Assembly (NCBI RefSeq): GCF_002874535.1 | Contig: NZ_CP025025.1 | Location: 3,777,353 to 3,841,352, forward strand | DNA length: 64,000 bases | Direction of reading: 5' to 3' | From: Mesobacillus jeotgali | GTDB taxonomy: Bacteria; Bacillota; Bacilli; Bacillales; Cytobacillaceae | Notes under the pieces: generated by a model | The model's database searches: none | Told to the model about the DNA's origin: nothing | What the model saw: the letters and a program-made list of their open reading frames with translations, nothing else | Translations under genes and position numbers: made by a program | In this document: piece after piece, positions 38,125 to 47,840 of the stretch | Numbering within the stretch: position 1 is the stretch's first letter | Layout: every line of letters starts with the position of its first letter

Positions 38125-39909
38125 TTAAACGATGAAGCGCTCTGCTTCGATCAGCTTTTCAGATGCTTCACGCTTCTTTGCAATTACGTTGATTGGAGTA
38201 TGTCTTGTGAACTTGCGCAATGCTGAAGTCAACATGCGAAGCGCGTCTCCTTCTTCTGTTGCAACAAGGGTTTCTTTTGCGTCACGCTCGATTTCATTGA
38301 ATGCTTCCTGGCAGAAGATTTGTGTGTAAAGAAGCTTTTGCTTGCTCTTTTCCACTCCGTCTTTAGCGATTGCCTTTTCTGTACGAAGAACAGCTGATTC
38401 CATTGAATAAGCATTTGAGATGATATCCGCGATATTGACGAGGATTTCCTGCTCTTTTTCCAAGGCTTTGCCGAACTTCTGAGCAGCCAGGCCAGCTGCA
38501 AGCAAGCCGATTTTCTTCGCATTCTTCACAAGGTATTTTTCCTGTGCCAGAGGCTCGTCGCCTGGCTCTTCAGGCATAAGCATCATTAGCTCTTCCTGCA
38601 GCTGCTGGGCTTTTTGCAATAATGGAAGCTCACCCTTCATTGCCTTACGAAGGAATGTTCCAGGTACAAGCAAGCGGTTGATTTCGTTTGTTCCTTCGAA
38701 AATACGGTTGATTCTTGAATCACGGTAAGCTCTTTCGATTTCATATTCTTGCATGAAGCCGTATCCACCGTGGATCTGTACACCCTCATCCACAACATAG
38801 TCAAGTGTTTCTGTCGCGAATACTTTGTTCATTGAGCACTCAATTGCGTACTCAGCGATTGAATCAGCAACTGCTTTACCGTTGTTGATTTCTTCCTCAG
38901 ACAACTGGTTCATTCTTTCCTCGAACAAACCTACTGTACGGTATACAGAGCTCTCAGTTGCGTAGATTTTGGAAGCCATTGTCGCAAGCTTCTCTTTTGT
39001 AAGATTGAACTGCGAAATCGGCGTCTTGAACTGCTGACGCTGATTAGCATACTTTACAGTCAATCCGAATGCCTGCTTAGCGCCGCCAGTTGCGCCTACA
39101 CCTAACTTATAACGTCCAATGTTAAGGATATTGAATGCGATAAGGTGGCCTTTGCCTGCTTCACCAAGAAGGTTTTCAACAGGCACCTGAGCATCTTCCA
39201 GAATCAATGTACGTGTAGATGAGCTCTTGATACCCATTTTCTTCTCTTCTGCGCCTACGGATACTCCTGGGTATTCTCTTTCAACGATGAAAGCTGTGAA
39301 TTGTTCGCCATCGATTTTAGCGTAAACAACGAATACGTCTGCAAAGCCAGCGTTTGTGATCCATTGTTTTTCGCCGTTAAGTACGTAGTGAGTTCCTTCA
39401 GCATTCAGCTTAGCGGTTGTCTTTGCACCAAGTGCGTCAGACCCTGAACCTGGCTCAGTAAGTGCGTAGGCTGCAAGCTTTTCGCCAGTTGCCAGAGCAG
39501 GAAGGTACTTTTGCTTTTGCTCTTCATTACCGAAAAGTACGATTGGCAGTGAACCGATTCCTACGTGTGCACCGTGGGAGATGGAGAATCCGCCTGCTAC
39601 TGCCATTTTCTCGGCAATCAAAGCTGAGCTGATTTTATCAAGGCTTAAACCGCCGTACTCTTCAGGAACATCTGCTCCAAGAAGGCCAAGCTCTCCAGCT
39701 TCCTTCAATAGTTTTACAGTGCGGTCAAATTCGTGCTGCTCAATATATTCAACCTGAGGCAATACTTCGTTCGTTACGAAATCCTCAGTTGTCTTTGCGA
39801 TCATCTTATGCTCATCTGTGTAATCCTCTGGAGTGAAGACATGGTCATAAGTTACATCTTCGATTAAGAAGCTCCCGCCTTTTACAAGCTTTTCTGTTTG
39901 GTTACCCAT
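38125..39909 (-). CDS. fadE: Acyl-CoA dehydrogenase FadE
   Basis: A 594-residue FAD enzyme for the first step of beta-oxidation. Family signatures are ALTEPGSGSDALGAKT and the C-terminal QIHGGYGFMQEYEIER. About 170 residues extend beyond the usual acyl-CoA dehydrogenase core, as in B. subtilis FadE. It is the last gene of fadNAE. Confidence 0.93.
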   Translation of the reverse strand: MGNQTEKLVKGGSFLIEDVTYDHVFTPEDYTDEHKMIAKTTEDFVTNEVLPQVEYIEQHEFDRTVKLLKEAGELGLLGADVPEEYGGLSLDKISSALIAEKMAVAGGFSISHGAHVGIGSLPIVLFGNEEQKQKYLPALATGEKLAAYALTEPGSGSDALGAKTTAKLNAEGTHYVLNGEKQWITNAGFADVFVVYAKIDGEQFTAFIVEREYPGVSVGAEEKKMGIKSSSTRTLILEDAQVPVENLLGEAGKGHLIAFNILNIGRYKLGVGATGGAKQAFGLTVKYANQRQQFKTPISQFNLTKEKLATMASKIYATESSVYRTVGLFEERMNQLSEEEINNGKAVADSIAEYAIECSMNKVFATETLDYVVDEGVQIHGGYGFMQEYEIERAYRDSRINRIFEGTNEINRLLVPGTFLRKAMKGELPLLQKAQQLQEELMMLMPEEPGDEPLAQEKYLVKNAKKIGLLAAGLAAQKFGKALEKEQEILVNIADIISNAYSMESAVLRTEKAIAKDGVEKSKQKLLYTQIFCQEAFNEIERDAKETLVATEEGDALRMLTSALRKFTRHTPINVIAKKREASEKLIEAERFIV

Positions 39910-39963
39910 TTATTGTTCCTCCTATCCATTTTGGGGAGGGGTTCAGCCCCTCCATGTATTGTT

Positions 39964-41139
39964 TTATAAAAGTTCAAATACTCCAGCTGCACCCATGCCG
40001 CCGCCGATACACATTGTCACGACACCGAATTGCTCATTTCTGCGCTTCATTTCGTGAATCACTGTCAAAGTCAATTTTGCGCCAGTTGTTCCCAGTGGGT
40101 GGCCCAATGCGATTGCTCCACCGTTAACGTTGACCTTATCTTCATCAAGGCCAAGCTCGCGGATTACCTGGATAGATTGCGAAGCGAACGCTTCGTTCAG
40201 TTCGAATACACCAATATCTGAAACTTGAAGTCCAGCAAGCTTCAATGCTTTAGGAATTGCTACCACGGGACCGATTCCCATGATTTCAGGCGGTACTCCG
40301 CCTAGTGCGAATGACCTGAATTTAGCAAGTGGCTTCAATCCAAGAGATTCAGCCTTTTCACGGTCCATCACCATGACAGCAGCTGCTCCGTCACTGGTTT
40401 GTGAAGAGTTTCCTGCAGTGACTGTACCTTTGATATTGAAAGCCGGACGAAGTTTCGCCAGAGTTTCAAGGTTCGTATCAGGACGTACGCCTTCATCCTG
40501 TTTGAATTGGATCGTCTTTTCGACAAGCTTATTATCTTTTCCTACTGAACGAAGGGTTACATCGACAGGAACGATTTCATCCTCGAACTTACCTTCCTGA
40601 ATTGCTTTTGCTGCGCGCTGATGGCTTCTTACTGCAAAAGCATCCTGCTCTTCACGGGAAATGCCGTACTTCTTGGCTACTTCCTCAGCCGTATGGCCCA
40701 TTCCCATATAATATTGCGGAGCAGTTTCAGCAAGCTTTGCATTCGGGCGGACAACATGGCCCATCATCGGCACCAAACTCATTGATTCCGCTCCACCGGC
40801 AATGATTGTGTCTGCATGACCAAGCATGATTCTTTCCGATGCATTCGCAATCGCCTGAAGTCCTGAAGAACAATAACGGTTGATTGTGATCGCCGGCACT
40901 TCATGTGACAGACCGGCAAGTGCACCAATATTCCGTGCCATATTCAAGCCCTGCTCTGCTTCTGGCATTGCACAGCCGATGATTAAATCATCAATATTCC
41001 CTTCATAATTGCCTGCTCGCTTTAGAGTTTCTCTTACTACAAGAGCTCCAAGATCATCAGGGCGGACATTAGCAAGAGTTCCTTTTTTTGCTTTTCCGAC
41101 CGGTGTCCTGGCTCCGGCTACGATTACCGCTTCTCTCAT
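39964..41139 (-). CDS. fadA: Acetyl-CoA C-acyltransferase (thiolase) FadA
   Basis: A 391-residue thiolase for the last step of beta-oxidation. The nucleophile Cys is in [11 protein letters not shown], and the second-site motifs are [18 protein letters not shown] and CIGGGMGAA. It lies between fadN and fadE. Confidence 0.95.
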   Translation of the reverse strand: MREAVIVAGARTPVGKAKKGTLANVRPDDLGALVVRETLKRAGNYEGNIDDLIIGCAMPEAEQGLNMARNIGALAGLSHEVPAITINRYCSSGLQAIANASERIMLGHADTIIAGGAESMSLVPMMGHVVRPNAKLAETAPQYYMGMGHTAEEVAKKYGISREEQDAFAVRSHQRAAKAIQEGKFEDEIVPVDVTLRSVGKDNKLVEKTIQFKQDEGVRPDTNLETLAKLRPAFNIKGTVTAGNSSQTSDGAAAVMVMDREKAESLGLKPLAKFRSFALGGVPPEIMGIGPVVAIPKALKLAGLQVSDIGVFELNEAFASQSIQVIRELGLDEDKVNVNGGAIALGHPLGTTGAKLTLTVIHEMKRRNEQFGVVTMCIGGGMGAAGVFELL

Positions 41140-41199
41140 CTCATTCCCTCTCTTTCCACTGATGTTAATTGTATATTTTAATTTAAAGCTATTAATCTA

Positions 41200-43581
41200 T
41201 TAGTTGCGCAACGGCTTGCCTTTTACGAGCATATGCTGCATGCGCTGCTGTGATTTCGGTTCAGCCACGAGGCTAAGGAATGCTTCCCTTTCAAGATCAA
41301 GCAAGTATTGCTCATCTACTTCAGTTCCGTATGGCACTTTCCCGCCTGAGATGACATATGCAAGTTTCTTGGCAATTTTCAGGTCATGTTCTGAGATATA
41401 ACCTGACAGTTGCATCGTTTGAGCACCCAGCAGCAGGGTTGCATATCCTGGCTCGCCAGTTACAGGAACCTTCTTTCTTACTGGAGCTTTATAGCCGCTT
41501 ACATACAGGTTCAATGCAGCCTGTTTCGCATCATATAACAAGTGATCGCTGTTCACACTGATGCCGTCTGCTTCATTCAGGAAGTTATTTTCACGAGCTT
41601 CTTCTCCTGAAGTGGAGACTTTAGCCATTGCAATGGTTTCGAATACTTTATTCGCAACCTTTTGAAGGTCGAAATCAACGCCTTTCGGCAGTCCTTCAAG
41701 ATGCTTGATATAAAGCTCTTTGTTTCCGCCGCCGCCAGGAATCAGGCCTACACCTGCTTCTACGAGACCCATATATGTTTCCATAGAAGCCTGGATATGG
41801 GCTGCCGGCAAGCACATTTCCGCTCCGCCGCCAAGAGTCATTCCAAATGGAGCAGCTACGATTGGCTTGGAGCTGTATTTGATTTTCATAGTCGTCTGCT
41901 GGAATTGACGAACGACCATATCAAGATCCCAAATATTGTCGTCTTGCGCTTCCATCAGGATCATTGCCAGGTTCGCACCAACTGAGAAGTTTTTGCCCTG
42001 GTTACCGATTACCAAACCCTTATAGTTCTTTTCCACTTCATCAATCGCAAAGTTGATCATCTGAAGGATGTCTGGCCCGATTGAGTTGCTGTGTGAGTGG
42101 AATTCCAGCAATGCAATGCCATCTCCAAGGTCTATCAGGCTTGCGCCGCCATTCTTTTTGATGACGCCATTTCGCTTTTTCAAGAGCTTCAGGTTGATCG
42201 CCTTTGGATTTTCTTCTACCGCTACGTATTCACCATTGTGGTAATAGCTTAGTCTGCCATCTTCTTCTTTGTAGAAAGATGTGAAGCCTTTTTCGACCAT
42301 TTCTTTTACCCAAGCAGGGACAGTCTTTCCTTCAGCTTCCATTTTGCTGATGGCTTTTTCAACACCTAGTGCATCCCATGCTTCGAAAGGACCCATTTCC
42401 CAGCCGAAGCCCCACTTCATCGCACGGTCCACCGCGACGATATCATCGGCAATCGTACCTAGAAGGTCTGCGGAGTAAACCAGCACAGGGCTGAAAATAT
42501 TCCATAACAGTTCGCCAGCACGGTCCTTCGCATAAACAAGCGCTTTCATTTTATTGGCAAGGCCTTTTTCCTGCTTAGCCATTTCAGTTGACGCTGTCTT
42601 TAATTTTTTTCGTGGTCCGTATTCCAATGTCTGTGGATCAAGTTCAAGGATTTCCTTGCCCTGTTTCAGGAAGAATCCCTGTCCTGACTTGCTTCCAAGC
42701 CAGCCGTTCTCAAGCATCTTCTTCATGAACTCAGGTACTTCAAAGACTTCCTTTTCTTCCCCTTCAACCTGGTCATACACGTTCTTTGCAACATGTGCGA
42801 AAGTATCGAGGCCAACTACATCCAGCGTGCGGAATGTTGCGCTCTTAGGACGGCCGATCATTGGGCCAGTTACCGAGTCAACTTCACCAACACTGTAGCC
42901 GCCTTTCACCATTTCTCTTACTGTTACCAGCAATCCGTAAGTACCGATACGGTTGGCGATGAAGTTAGGTGTATCCTTCGCTTCAACGACTCCCTTGCCT
43001 AATTTGTCTTCACCAAAAGTCTTCACGAATGAAAGGACTTCAGGATCCGTATCTTTAGTAGGAATGACTTCAAGCAGCTTCAGGTAGCGTGGCGGGTTGA
43101 AGAAATGCGTGCCCAGGAAATGCTTCCTGAAATCTTCGGAACGTCCTTCAGCCATTGCTTCGACTGAGATTCCTGAAGTGTTCGAGCTGATGATGCTTCC
43201 TTGCTTGCGGTATTTATCTACATCAGTGAAAACTTTCTTTTTGATATCAAGGTTTTCAACTACGACTTCGATCACCCAGTCTACATCCTTGAGTTTTTCC
43301 ATATCATCTTCGAAGTTGCCCGCTTCAATTAGAGCAAGATTCTTTTTGGAGGCCAAAGGTGCCGGTTTTTGCTTCAATAACTTTTGCAGTGCTCCTGCAC
43401 TTATACGGTTGCGCACCTGCTTGTCTTCAAGTGTCAGGCCTTTTGCTTTTTCCTGTTCCGTTAATTCCCGAGGTACAATATCAAGCAGCAATGTCGGAAT
43501 CCCGATGTTTGCCAGATGTGCGGCAATTCCTGATCCCATGACACCTGAACCAAGCACCGCTGCCTTTTGAATTTGTCGCAT
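41200..43581 (-). CDS. fadN: 3-hydroxyacyl-CoA dehydrogenase/enoyl-CoA hydratase FadN
   Basis: A protein of about 793 residues with the order dehydrogenase (N-terminus, VLGSGVMGSGIAAH Rossmann motif) then enoyl-CoA hydratase (GMTLGGGAEM... region near 560-690). Together these perform the middle steps of beta-oxidation. The ATG at 43581 follows GGGGGAG by 9 nt. It is the first gene of fadNAE and has a FadR operator upstream. Confidence 0.93.
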   Translation of the reverse strand: MRQIQKAAVLGSGVMGSGIAAHLANIGIPTLLLDIVPRELTEQEKAKGLTLEDKQVRNRISAGALQKLLKQKPAPLASKKNLALIEAGNFEDDMEKLKDVDWVIEVVVENLDIKKKVFTDVDKYRKQGSIISSNTSGISVEAMAEGRSEDFRKHFLGTHFFNPPRYLKLLEVIPTKDTDPEVLSFVKTFGEDKLGKGVVEAKDTPNFIANRIGTYGLLVTVREMVKGGYSVGEVDSVTGPMIGRPKSATFRTLDVVGLDTFAHVAKNVYDQVEGEEKEVFEVPEFMKKMLENGWLGSKSGQGFFLKQGKEILELDPQTLEYGPRKKLKTASTEMAKQEKGLANKMKALVYAKDRAGELLWNIFSPVLVYSADLLGTIADDIVAVDRAMKWGFGWEMGPFEAWDALGVEKAISKMEAEGKTVPAWVKEMVEKGFTSFYKEEDGRLSYYHNGEYVAVEENPKAINLKLLKKRNGVIKKNGGASLIDLGDGIALLEFHSHSNSIGPDILQMINFAIDEVEKNYKGLVIGNQGKNFSVGANLAMILMEAQDDNIWDLDMVVRQFQQTTMKIKYSSKPIVAAPFGMTLGGGAEMCLPAAHIQASMETYMGLVEAGVGLIPGGGGNKELYIKHLEGLPKGVDFDLQKVANKVFETIAMAKVSTSGEEARENNFLNEADGISVNSDHLLYDAKQAALNLYVSGYKAPVRKKVPVTGEPGYATLLLGAQTMQLSGYISEHDLKIAKKLAYVISGGKVPYGTEVDEQYLLDLEREAFLSLVAEPKSQQRMQHMLVKGKPLRN

Positions 43582-43609
43582 CAAATTTGTCTCCCCCTTT
43601 GACTCTTTT

Positions 43610-43627
43610 TGAATGAATACTCATTCA
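43610..43627. promoter_or_regulatory. FadR operator upstream of fadN
   Basis: TGAATGAATACTCATTCA is a near-perfect palindrome and fits the B. subtilis FadR (YsiA) box TGAATGAMTANTCATTCA. It lies about 30 bp upstream of fadN. Long-chain acyl-CoA is expected to relieve FadR repression. Confidence 0.9.
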
Positions 43628-43824
43628 TTTTTGCATCAAAAAAAATATGCATATAAATGAGTTCTGTTATTTACTACTATAAAATATTTAAAAAATTTCC
43701 GCAATAATAAGGTGCGGAAAAAAGAAAATTTTTTGAATCTTTAAACCTTGTGCTTATTTCAGCAGACTTGGGCACCATAAAAAAGCGTTACTCTTATCTT
43801 TTTAAAAACACGGAGGTAATGATC

Positions 43825-43956
43825 ATGGCAAGAATGAAAAAGAATCCGTCCAAAGCTGGTGTCAGCGCAGCAAGTGTCAAAGGTAATGCAGGCCCATCAA
43901 TGGGACAAGGCGGAGAAAGAAAACAAAACAGCCAGAACAGCCAGTACAAAAAATAA
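43825..43956 (+). CDS. yuzL: YuzL family small protein
   Basis: A 43-residue basic protein (MARMKKNPSKAGVSAASV...) matching the YuzL family, function unknown. GGAGG lies 8 nt before the ATG at 43825. It lies between fadN and fadM as in B. subtilis. Confidence 0.85.
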   Translation: MARMKKNPSKAGVSAASVKGNAGPSMGQGGERKQNSQNSQYKK

Positions 43957-43988
43957 TCAAAGCAGCTTAATAAAGAATTTAATAAAAA

Positions 43989-44010
43989 CAGGCTGACAAT
44001 TGTCAGCCTG
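43989..44010. terminator. Bidirectional terminator between yuzL and fadM
   Basis: A perfect 22-bp palindrome with arms CAGGCTGACAA / TTGTCAGCCTG. T-rich sequence follows on both sides and the genes converge. Confidence 0.85.
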
Positions 44011-44014
44011 AAAT

Positions 44015-44932
44015 TTATTTCTTCAACATTCCTTTTAAAACAAATGCTACGTTTGCAGGGCGTTCTGCAAGGCGGCGCATGAAATATCCGTACCAGTCTG
44101 TTCCGAACGGAACATAGACGCGCATTGTATAGCCTTCTTCGGCCAACTGCAACTGTCGTTCAGGCATGATTCCAAACAGCATTTGGAACTCGAACTGGCT
44201 TTTCGGAATATTGTTTGCCTTCGCAAACTCCTTCGTGAAATTAATGATATTGTCATCGTGTGAAGCAACAGCTGTATAGTTGCCGTTCAGCATATGCATC
44301 TTGATGATTTTCTTGAAATTCTCATCTACATCCTTCTTTTCAGGAAAAGCTACTTCCGGTGACTCTTTGTAAGCTCCCTTCACAAGGCGGAGGTTTGGAG
44401 AATATTGATTCAAGTCCTCGATATCCTTTTCAGTCCTGTATAAATAAGCCTGGATGACCGTGCCGATATTGTCATATTCGGACTTCAGCTGTTTGAATAT
44501 ATCAAGCGTTTTCTGGCAGCGTTCATAGTCCTCCATGTCGATGGTTACAAACACATTATTCTCCTTGGCAGTATCCATGATCCGGCGCATATTGTTCATG
44601 ACTACTTTCTCAGAGATATCAAAGCCAAGTGAAGTCATCTTGACGCTCAACTGGGCATTCAATTTTTCACGGCCAATCGCTTTTATCATTGCAATCGAAC
44701 TTTCAGCTCTCTCATTGGCCTCTTTTTCATTGTCTACGAATTCGCCAAGGAAATCGACGGTCGCCACAAGGTTCTTGCTGTTTAGCTCTTTGATGACTTC
44801 CACTGACTGCTCGACCGTTTCACCGGAAACAAAGCGTCTTGCCCCTAAACGAAGACCATATTTCTTGGCCATTTTCGTAAAAAATTTATTTTTCGATAAA
44901 AAAAGAAAAAAGTTCCTCATTAGTTGTTCCAT
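44015..44932 (-). CDS. fadM: Proline dehydrogenase (FadM/PutB type)
   Basis: A 305-residue FAD enzyme oxidising proline to pyrroline-5-carboxylate. The barrel motifs are TIDMEDYERCQKTLD, LVKGAYKES and the C-terminal YVPFGTDWYGYFMRRLAERPAN. No P5C dehydrogenase is adjacent. A cre site lies just upstream. It is placed next to fadN as the yusM (fadM) orthologue in B. subtilis. Confidence 0.9.
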   Translation of the reverse strand: MEQLMRNFFLFLSKNKFFTKMAKKYGLRLGARRFVSGETVEQSVEVIKELNSKNLVATVDFLGEFVDNEKEANERAESSIAMIKAIGREKLNAQLSVKMTSLGFDISEKVVMNNMRRIMDTAKENNVFVTIDMEDYERCQKTLDIFKQLKSEYDNIGTVIQAYLYRTEKDIEDLNQYSPNLRLVKGAYKESPEVAFPEKKDVDENFKKIIKMHMLNGNYTAVASHDDNIINFTKEFAKANNIPKSQFEFQMLFGIMPERQLQLAEEGYTMRVYVPFGTDWYGYFMRRLAERPANVAFVLKGMLKK

Positions 44933-44950
44933 AGCTTTTCCTCCCCTTAA

Positions 44951-44964
44951 TGAAAACGATTACA
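44951..44964. promoter_or_regulatory. CcpA cre site upstream of proline dehydrogenase
   Basis: TGAAAACGATTACA matches the cre consensus TGWNANCGNTNWCA at every position. It lies 19 bp upstream of the ATG, so carbon catabolite repression is predicted. Confidence 0.75.
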
Positions 44965-45083
44965 TTACCCTCAAAAAAAATTACTTCATCTATATCTATT
45001 TTGCAGAATCATTTTATCACTTTTTTAGAACTTTGAATATTACTTTCGTAGAAAAATGTTCTTTTTTGACGAATCTTGTTTTG

Positions 45084-45092
45084 CATACTTTA
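45084..45092 (+). promoter_or_regulatory. Possible mother-cell sigma -10 element (sigma-K/E)
   Basis: CATACTTTA fits the sigma-K -10 CATANNNTA and is close to sigma-E. A convincing -35 at the right distance was not found. It lies 58 bp before a coat-like gene. Confidence 0.35.
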
Positions 45093-45149
45093 TTTCGCCC
45101 CGGGAACGATAATATCCGATGGAATTATCAAAAATCAGGAGGTTCAATT

Positions 45150-45434
45150 ATGCAGCAGCAAAACATGAATTTTCAGGGCCAGCAGCAGGGGATGATGCAG
45201 ACGCCGCCGCCTGTCGTTTCAACTAAAGATTCTTTATATTTAACTGATATGCTCTCATGGAATTTACTTGCCATGAAAAAAGCACATTTCTTTGCCCAGC
45301 AGTGCCAGGACCAGGAGCTGAAGATGGAAATCGAAAAGTGCGGCCAAATGCATCAGAAACATTATCAAAAGATCCTGACACACCTTAATAGCCCGCAAAA
45401 CCAGGCCTATTCAGGAACTCCAGGTATGCAATAA
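45150..45434 (+). CDS. yusN: YusN-like small coat-associated protein
   Basis: A 94-residue Gln/Met-rich protein with a helical CotF-like core (DSLYLTDMLSWNLLAMKKAH). AGGAGG lies 7 nt before the ATG. It is 42 bp upstream of a second CotF-like gene, likely in one sporulation operon. Confidence 0.7.
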   Translation: MQQQNMNFQGQQQGMMQTPPPVVSTKDSLYLTDMLSWNLLAMKKAHFFAQQCQDQELKMEIEKCGQMHQKHYQKILTHLNSPQNQAYSGTPGMQ

Positions 45435-45476
45435 GCCAGGCTGCAAAACATTTGAATTTTACAGGAGGAAAAGCGG

Positions 45477-45818
45477 ATGAACCAGAACCAACAAAAAATC
45501 CAGAATCCAGAAACACAGGTCCAAAAAACACCGCAAATGAATGACCGTGATTTCATCAATGATATTTTAACGACTGAAAAATACATGACTCAAGGTTATG
45601 ATACTGCGCTAAATGAAGTAAGCCACGATCAGCTTTACCAGGATGTTCTTGCCATTTACACAGAAACAGCGAATGCACAGCGCAGCATTTATAATCTCAT
45701 GTTCAAAAAAGGCTGGTATGGAGTAGAAGCGGCAGATGCGCAAAAACTGCAGCAGTCACACCAGCAATTCCAGGGCTACTCAAACCAGTTCCCTTATGGC
45801 GGCCAGCAGCTTCAATAA
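45477..45818 (+). CDS. CotF-family spore coat protein
   Basis: A 113-residue protein of the spore-coat CotF domain type: NDRDFINDILTTEKYMTQGYDTAL then QRSIYNLMFKKGWY. Ends are Gln-rich. GGAGGAAAAG precedes the ATG. Presence in the spore coat is inferred from the family. Confidence 0.8.
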   Translation: MNQNQQKIQNPETQVQKTPQMNDRDFINDILTTEKYMTQGYDTALNEVSHDQLYQDVLAIYTETANAQRSIYNLMFKKGWYGVEAADAQKLQQSHQQFQGYSNQFPYGGQQLQ

Positions 45819-45941
45819 TGACTTTATATCGTCTTTGAACCGGGCAAACACGCTCGGTTCTTTTTACTTTGCTATTCGTTCCCTCCCTTTCTTTCACTTT
45901 TCACTGTAGCACCTGCACTTAAAATAAAAGAGGGATTTTCG

Positions 45942-45974
45942 CTAAACAAAAAACCACCTCATCCGAGATGGTTC
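45942..45974 (-). terminator. Terminator of the siderophore/yusU transcript
   Basis: ACCATCTC / GAGGTGGT (about 45950-45973) precedes TTTTTTGTTT on the minus strand. Confidence 0.75.
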
Positions 45975-45978
45975 TTCC

Positions 45979-46221
45979 TTATTTCTGGCGGTTCTTCTCG
46001 TTCATTTCTTTGACTTGTGCGATCACGTTCTTGATTTGATCCTTGGCATCAGGATATTCTGCATTCCAGTGCTTAGCCAGCGGAGGCATCGACTTGGCGA
46101 TATGGCTGTACAGTATCCATGTTTTTACCTTATCGACATTCTCAGCGGAGCCTTCGCCAACCAAAAGCTCTGTGTACTTTTCCAGCAATCCGTCAATTTG
46201 TTCTGTAAAATTCTTATCCAT
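45979..46221 (-). CDS. yusU: DUF2573 protein YusU
   Basis: An 80-residue mostly helical protein of the YusU/DUF2573 family, function unknown. I chose the ATG at 46221 with GGGAG 7 nt upstream. It follows the FhuF-like gene by 11 bp and precedes a terminator, so it is the last gene of the iron-uptake transcript, as in B. subtilis where yusU adjoins yusV. Confidence 0.75.
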   Translation of the reverse strand: MDKNFTEQIDGLLEKYTELLVGEGSAENVDKVKTWILYSHIAKSMPPLAKHWNAEYPDAKDQIKNVIAQVKEMNEKNRQK

Positions 46222-46232
46222 ATTCACACTCC

Positions 46233-47000
46233 CTAATTTACATTTCCGCATGTTCGGGGACAGGTTTTGCAGTAACTCCCTTTCTCCTTGAGCATATAGC
46301 TGAAACAGCATGTCTTCCGTATCCTTGTATAAGAATCGGTCTCTTCCTGATAGACTGGTTCACTGTAATATCTAGCAATTGGATTGTTATTATAGCGTCC
46401 AAATAGCTTTCCAGGGGCCGACTCAACCAGGTAAGAAAAGTCCTCCGCAGCCCTCACCTTAACTTCAGGATCCTCGATTTCACTCAAAATTTTTTCATAG
46501 AGCCAGAAAATATATACAGCGACATTTTCCCATAGAATCAATTTTGAGATTTTCGCAGATTTCGAGATGGCATCCATAACGGGGAATAAATTTCCCGTGA
46601 ACAAATGCCTGACTGCTTCCTTCCTCCATTCATCGCGGCCATCTGTCGGGCTTACTTCCGTGCTTTTGTTTATTAGATAAAATCCAGGCAGCCAAAGACC
46701 ATCGTGAATGGCATCCTCCAGAATAATATTCTCAGGTGATACATCCAGCTTCTTATTAAATGTGCTCATCGAATATAAATATAGGGCTGCTAAAAAAGCA
46801 TGTCTCTTCATGAATACAGAAGCTGCAGTCTTCAGGTCCGGTGCTCCTAGCTCGTTTTTGAAGTTGTTCAGATAGCTGCTCATCGTTGACTCATTTAAAA
46901 AAGGGCTGAACTTAATTTGAACATCTTTGTCTGGTTCAGAAACCACAAAACGATACTTAGCGAGAATCGCTAATTCCTTGGGGGTCAGGTCAGCTTTCAT
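46233..47000 (-). CDS. FhuF-like ferric siderophore reductase
   Basis: A protein of about 255 residues. The C-terminal cluster motif KTCCFSYM...YCKTCPRTC resembles the FhuF 2Fe-2S binding pattern. Homologues release iron by reducing ferric siderophores in the cytoplasm. I chose the ATG at 47000 because GGAG is 7 nt upstream; the ATG at 47006 would overlap the previous stop but is too near this site. It is in the uptake operon directly after the ATPase gene. Confidence 0.8.
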   Translation of the reverse strand: MKADLTPKELAILAKYRFVVSEPDKDVQIKFSPFLNESTMSSYLNNFKNELGAPDLKTAASVFMKRHAFLAALYLYSMSTFNKKLDVSPENIILEDAIHDGLWLPGFYLINKSTEVSPTDGRDEWRKEAVRHLFTGNLFPVMDAISKSAKISKLILWENVAVYIFWLYEKILSEIEDPEVKVRAAEDFSYLVESAPGKLFGRYNNNPIARYYSEPVYQEETDSYTRIRKTCCFSYMLKEKGSYCKTCPRTCGNVN

Positions 47001-47002
47001 GT

Positions 47003-47818
47003 TCATACTCCAATTTTGTCCTTAAGGATACAACGTCCTTTCCCATAGGGGATGCAAAGTGGTGTGCCGAAAAGCGGATCGATTGTCACTTCACATGCCA
47101 TGCCGAAAACATGTTGAACAAGCCCGCAATTAATTACTACTTCCGGCTTTCCCTGGTCAAAAATCTTCTGATCCTTTATTGCCACAATGTTATGGGCATA
47201 TCTGCAGGCAAGGTTCAAGTCATGCAGCACCATGACGATGGTTCTTCCTTCAGTTTCATTTAGTTCATAAAGTAAATCCAAAATCTCAATCTGGTGCGTC
47301 ATATCCAGATAGGTTGTCGGTTCATCAAGGAGTATGATATCTGTATCCTGGGCAAGGGTCATCGCAATCCAGGCACGCTGCCGCTGTCCCCCTGACAAGG
47401 AGTCGACGGTTCGATCCTTCAGGTGATCGATACCTGTCGCCTTCAAAGCGTTTTCAACACTTTTTTCATCCTCTTCCGACCATTGTTTCAGCCACGTCTG
47501 ATAAGGATATCTGCCTTGTTTTACAAGCTGCAGAACCGTCAAGCCTTCCGGTGCTGAAGGTGATTGGGGAAGGATGGCCATCTTGCGGGCAACTTCCTTT
47601 GTTGACAGCTTTGAGATTGCCTCGCCTTCAAGAAGGATTGATCCAGACTGCGGCTTAAGGAGCCTTGCAATTGAACGCAGCAAAGTCGATTTTCCGCAGC
47701 CATTCCCCCCGATAAAGACAGTAATCTCGCCTTTAGGAATGTGTATGTCTAGTTCATTTATAATAATGGAATCTCCATAGGATAGCGTCAGTTTTTCCGT
47801 TTCAATTGCCTGGGTCAT
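47003..47818 (-). CDS. yusV: Iron-siderophore ABC transporter ATPase (YusV-like)
   Basis: A 271-residue FecE/FhuC-type ATPase. Walker A is GGNGCGKST, the signature LSGGQRQRAWIAMTLAQ and Walker B ILLDEPTTYLD. The ATG at 47818 is 7 nt after AGGGG. In B. subtilis YusV energises several hydroxamate siderophore transporters, including YfiYZ-YfhA; here it is encoded with the permeases. Confidence 0.9.
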   Translation of the reverse strand: MTQAIETEKLTLSYGDSIIINELDIHIPKGEITVFIGGNGCGKSTLLRSIARLLKPQSGSILLEGEAISKLSTKEVARKMAILPQSPSAPEGLTVLQLVKQGRYPYQTWLKQWSEEDEKSVENALKATGIDHLKDRTVDSLSGGQRQRAWIAMTLAQDTDIILLDEPTTYLDMTHQIEILDLLYELNETEGRTIVMVLHDLNLACRYAHNIVAIKDQKIFDQGKPEVVINCGLVQHVFGMACEVTIDPLFGTPLCIPYGKGRCILKDKIGV

Positions 47819-47840
47819 GTTCATTCCCCTTTCTCTCAAC

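Noticed and set aside
43696-43720. Terminator or attenuator upstream of fadN
   Set aside because: An 8-bp stem (TTTCCGCA/TGCGGAAA) with Ts on the minus strand exists, but no transcript to be ended is evident and its place relative to the fadN promoter is unknown.
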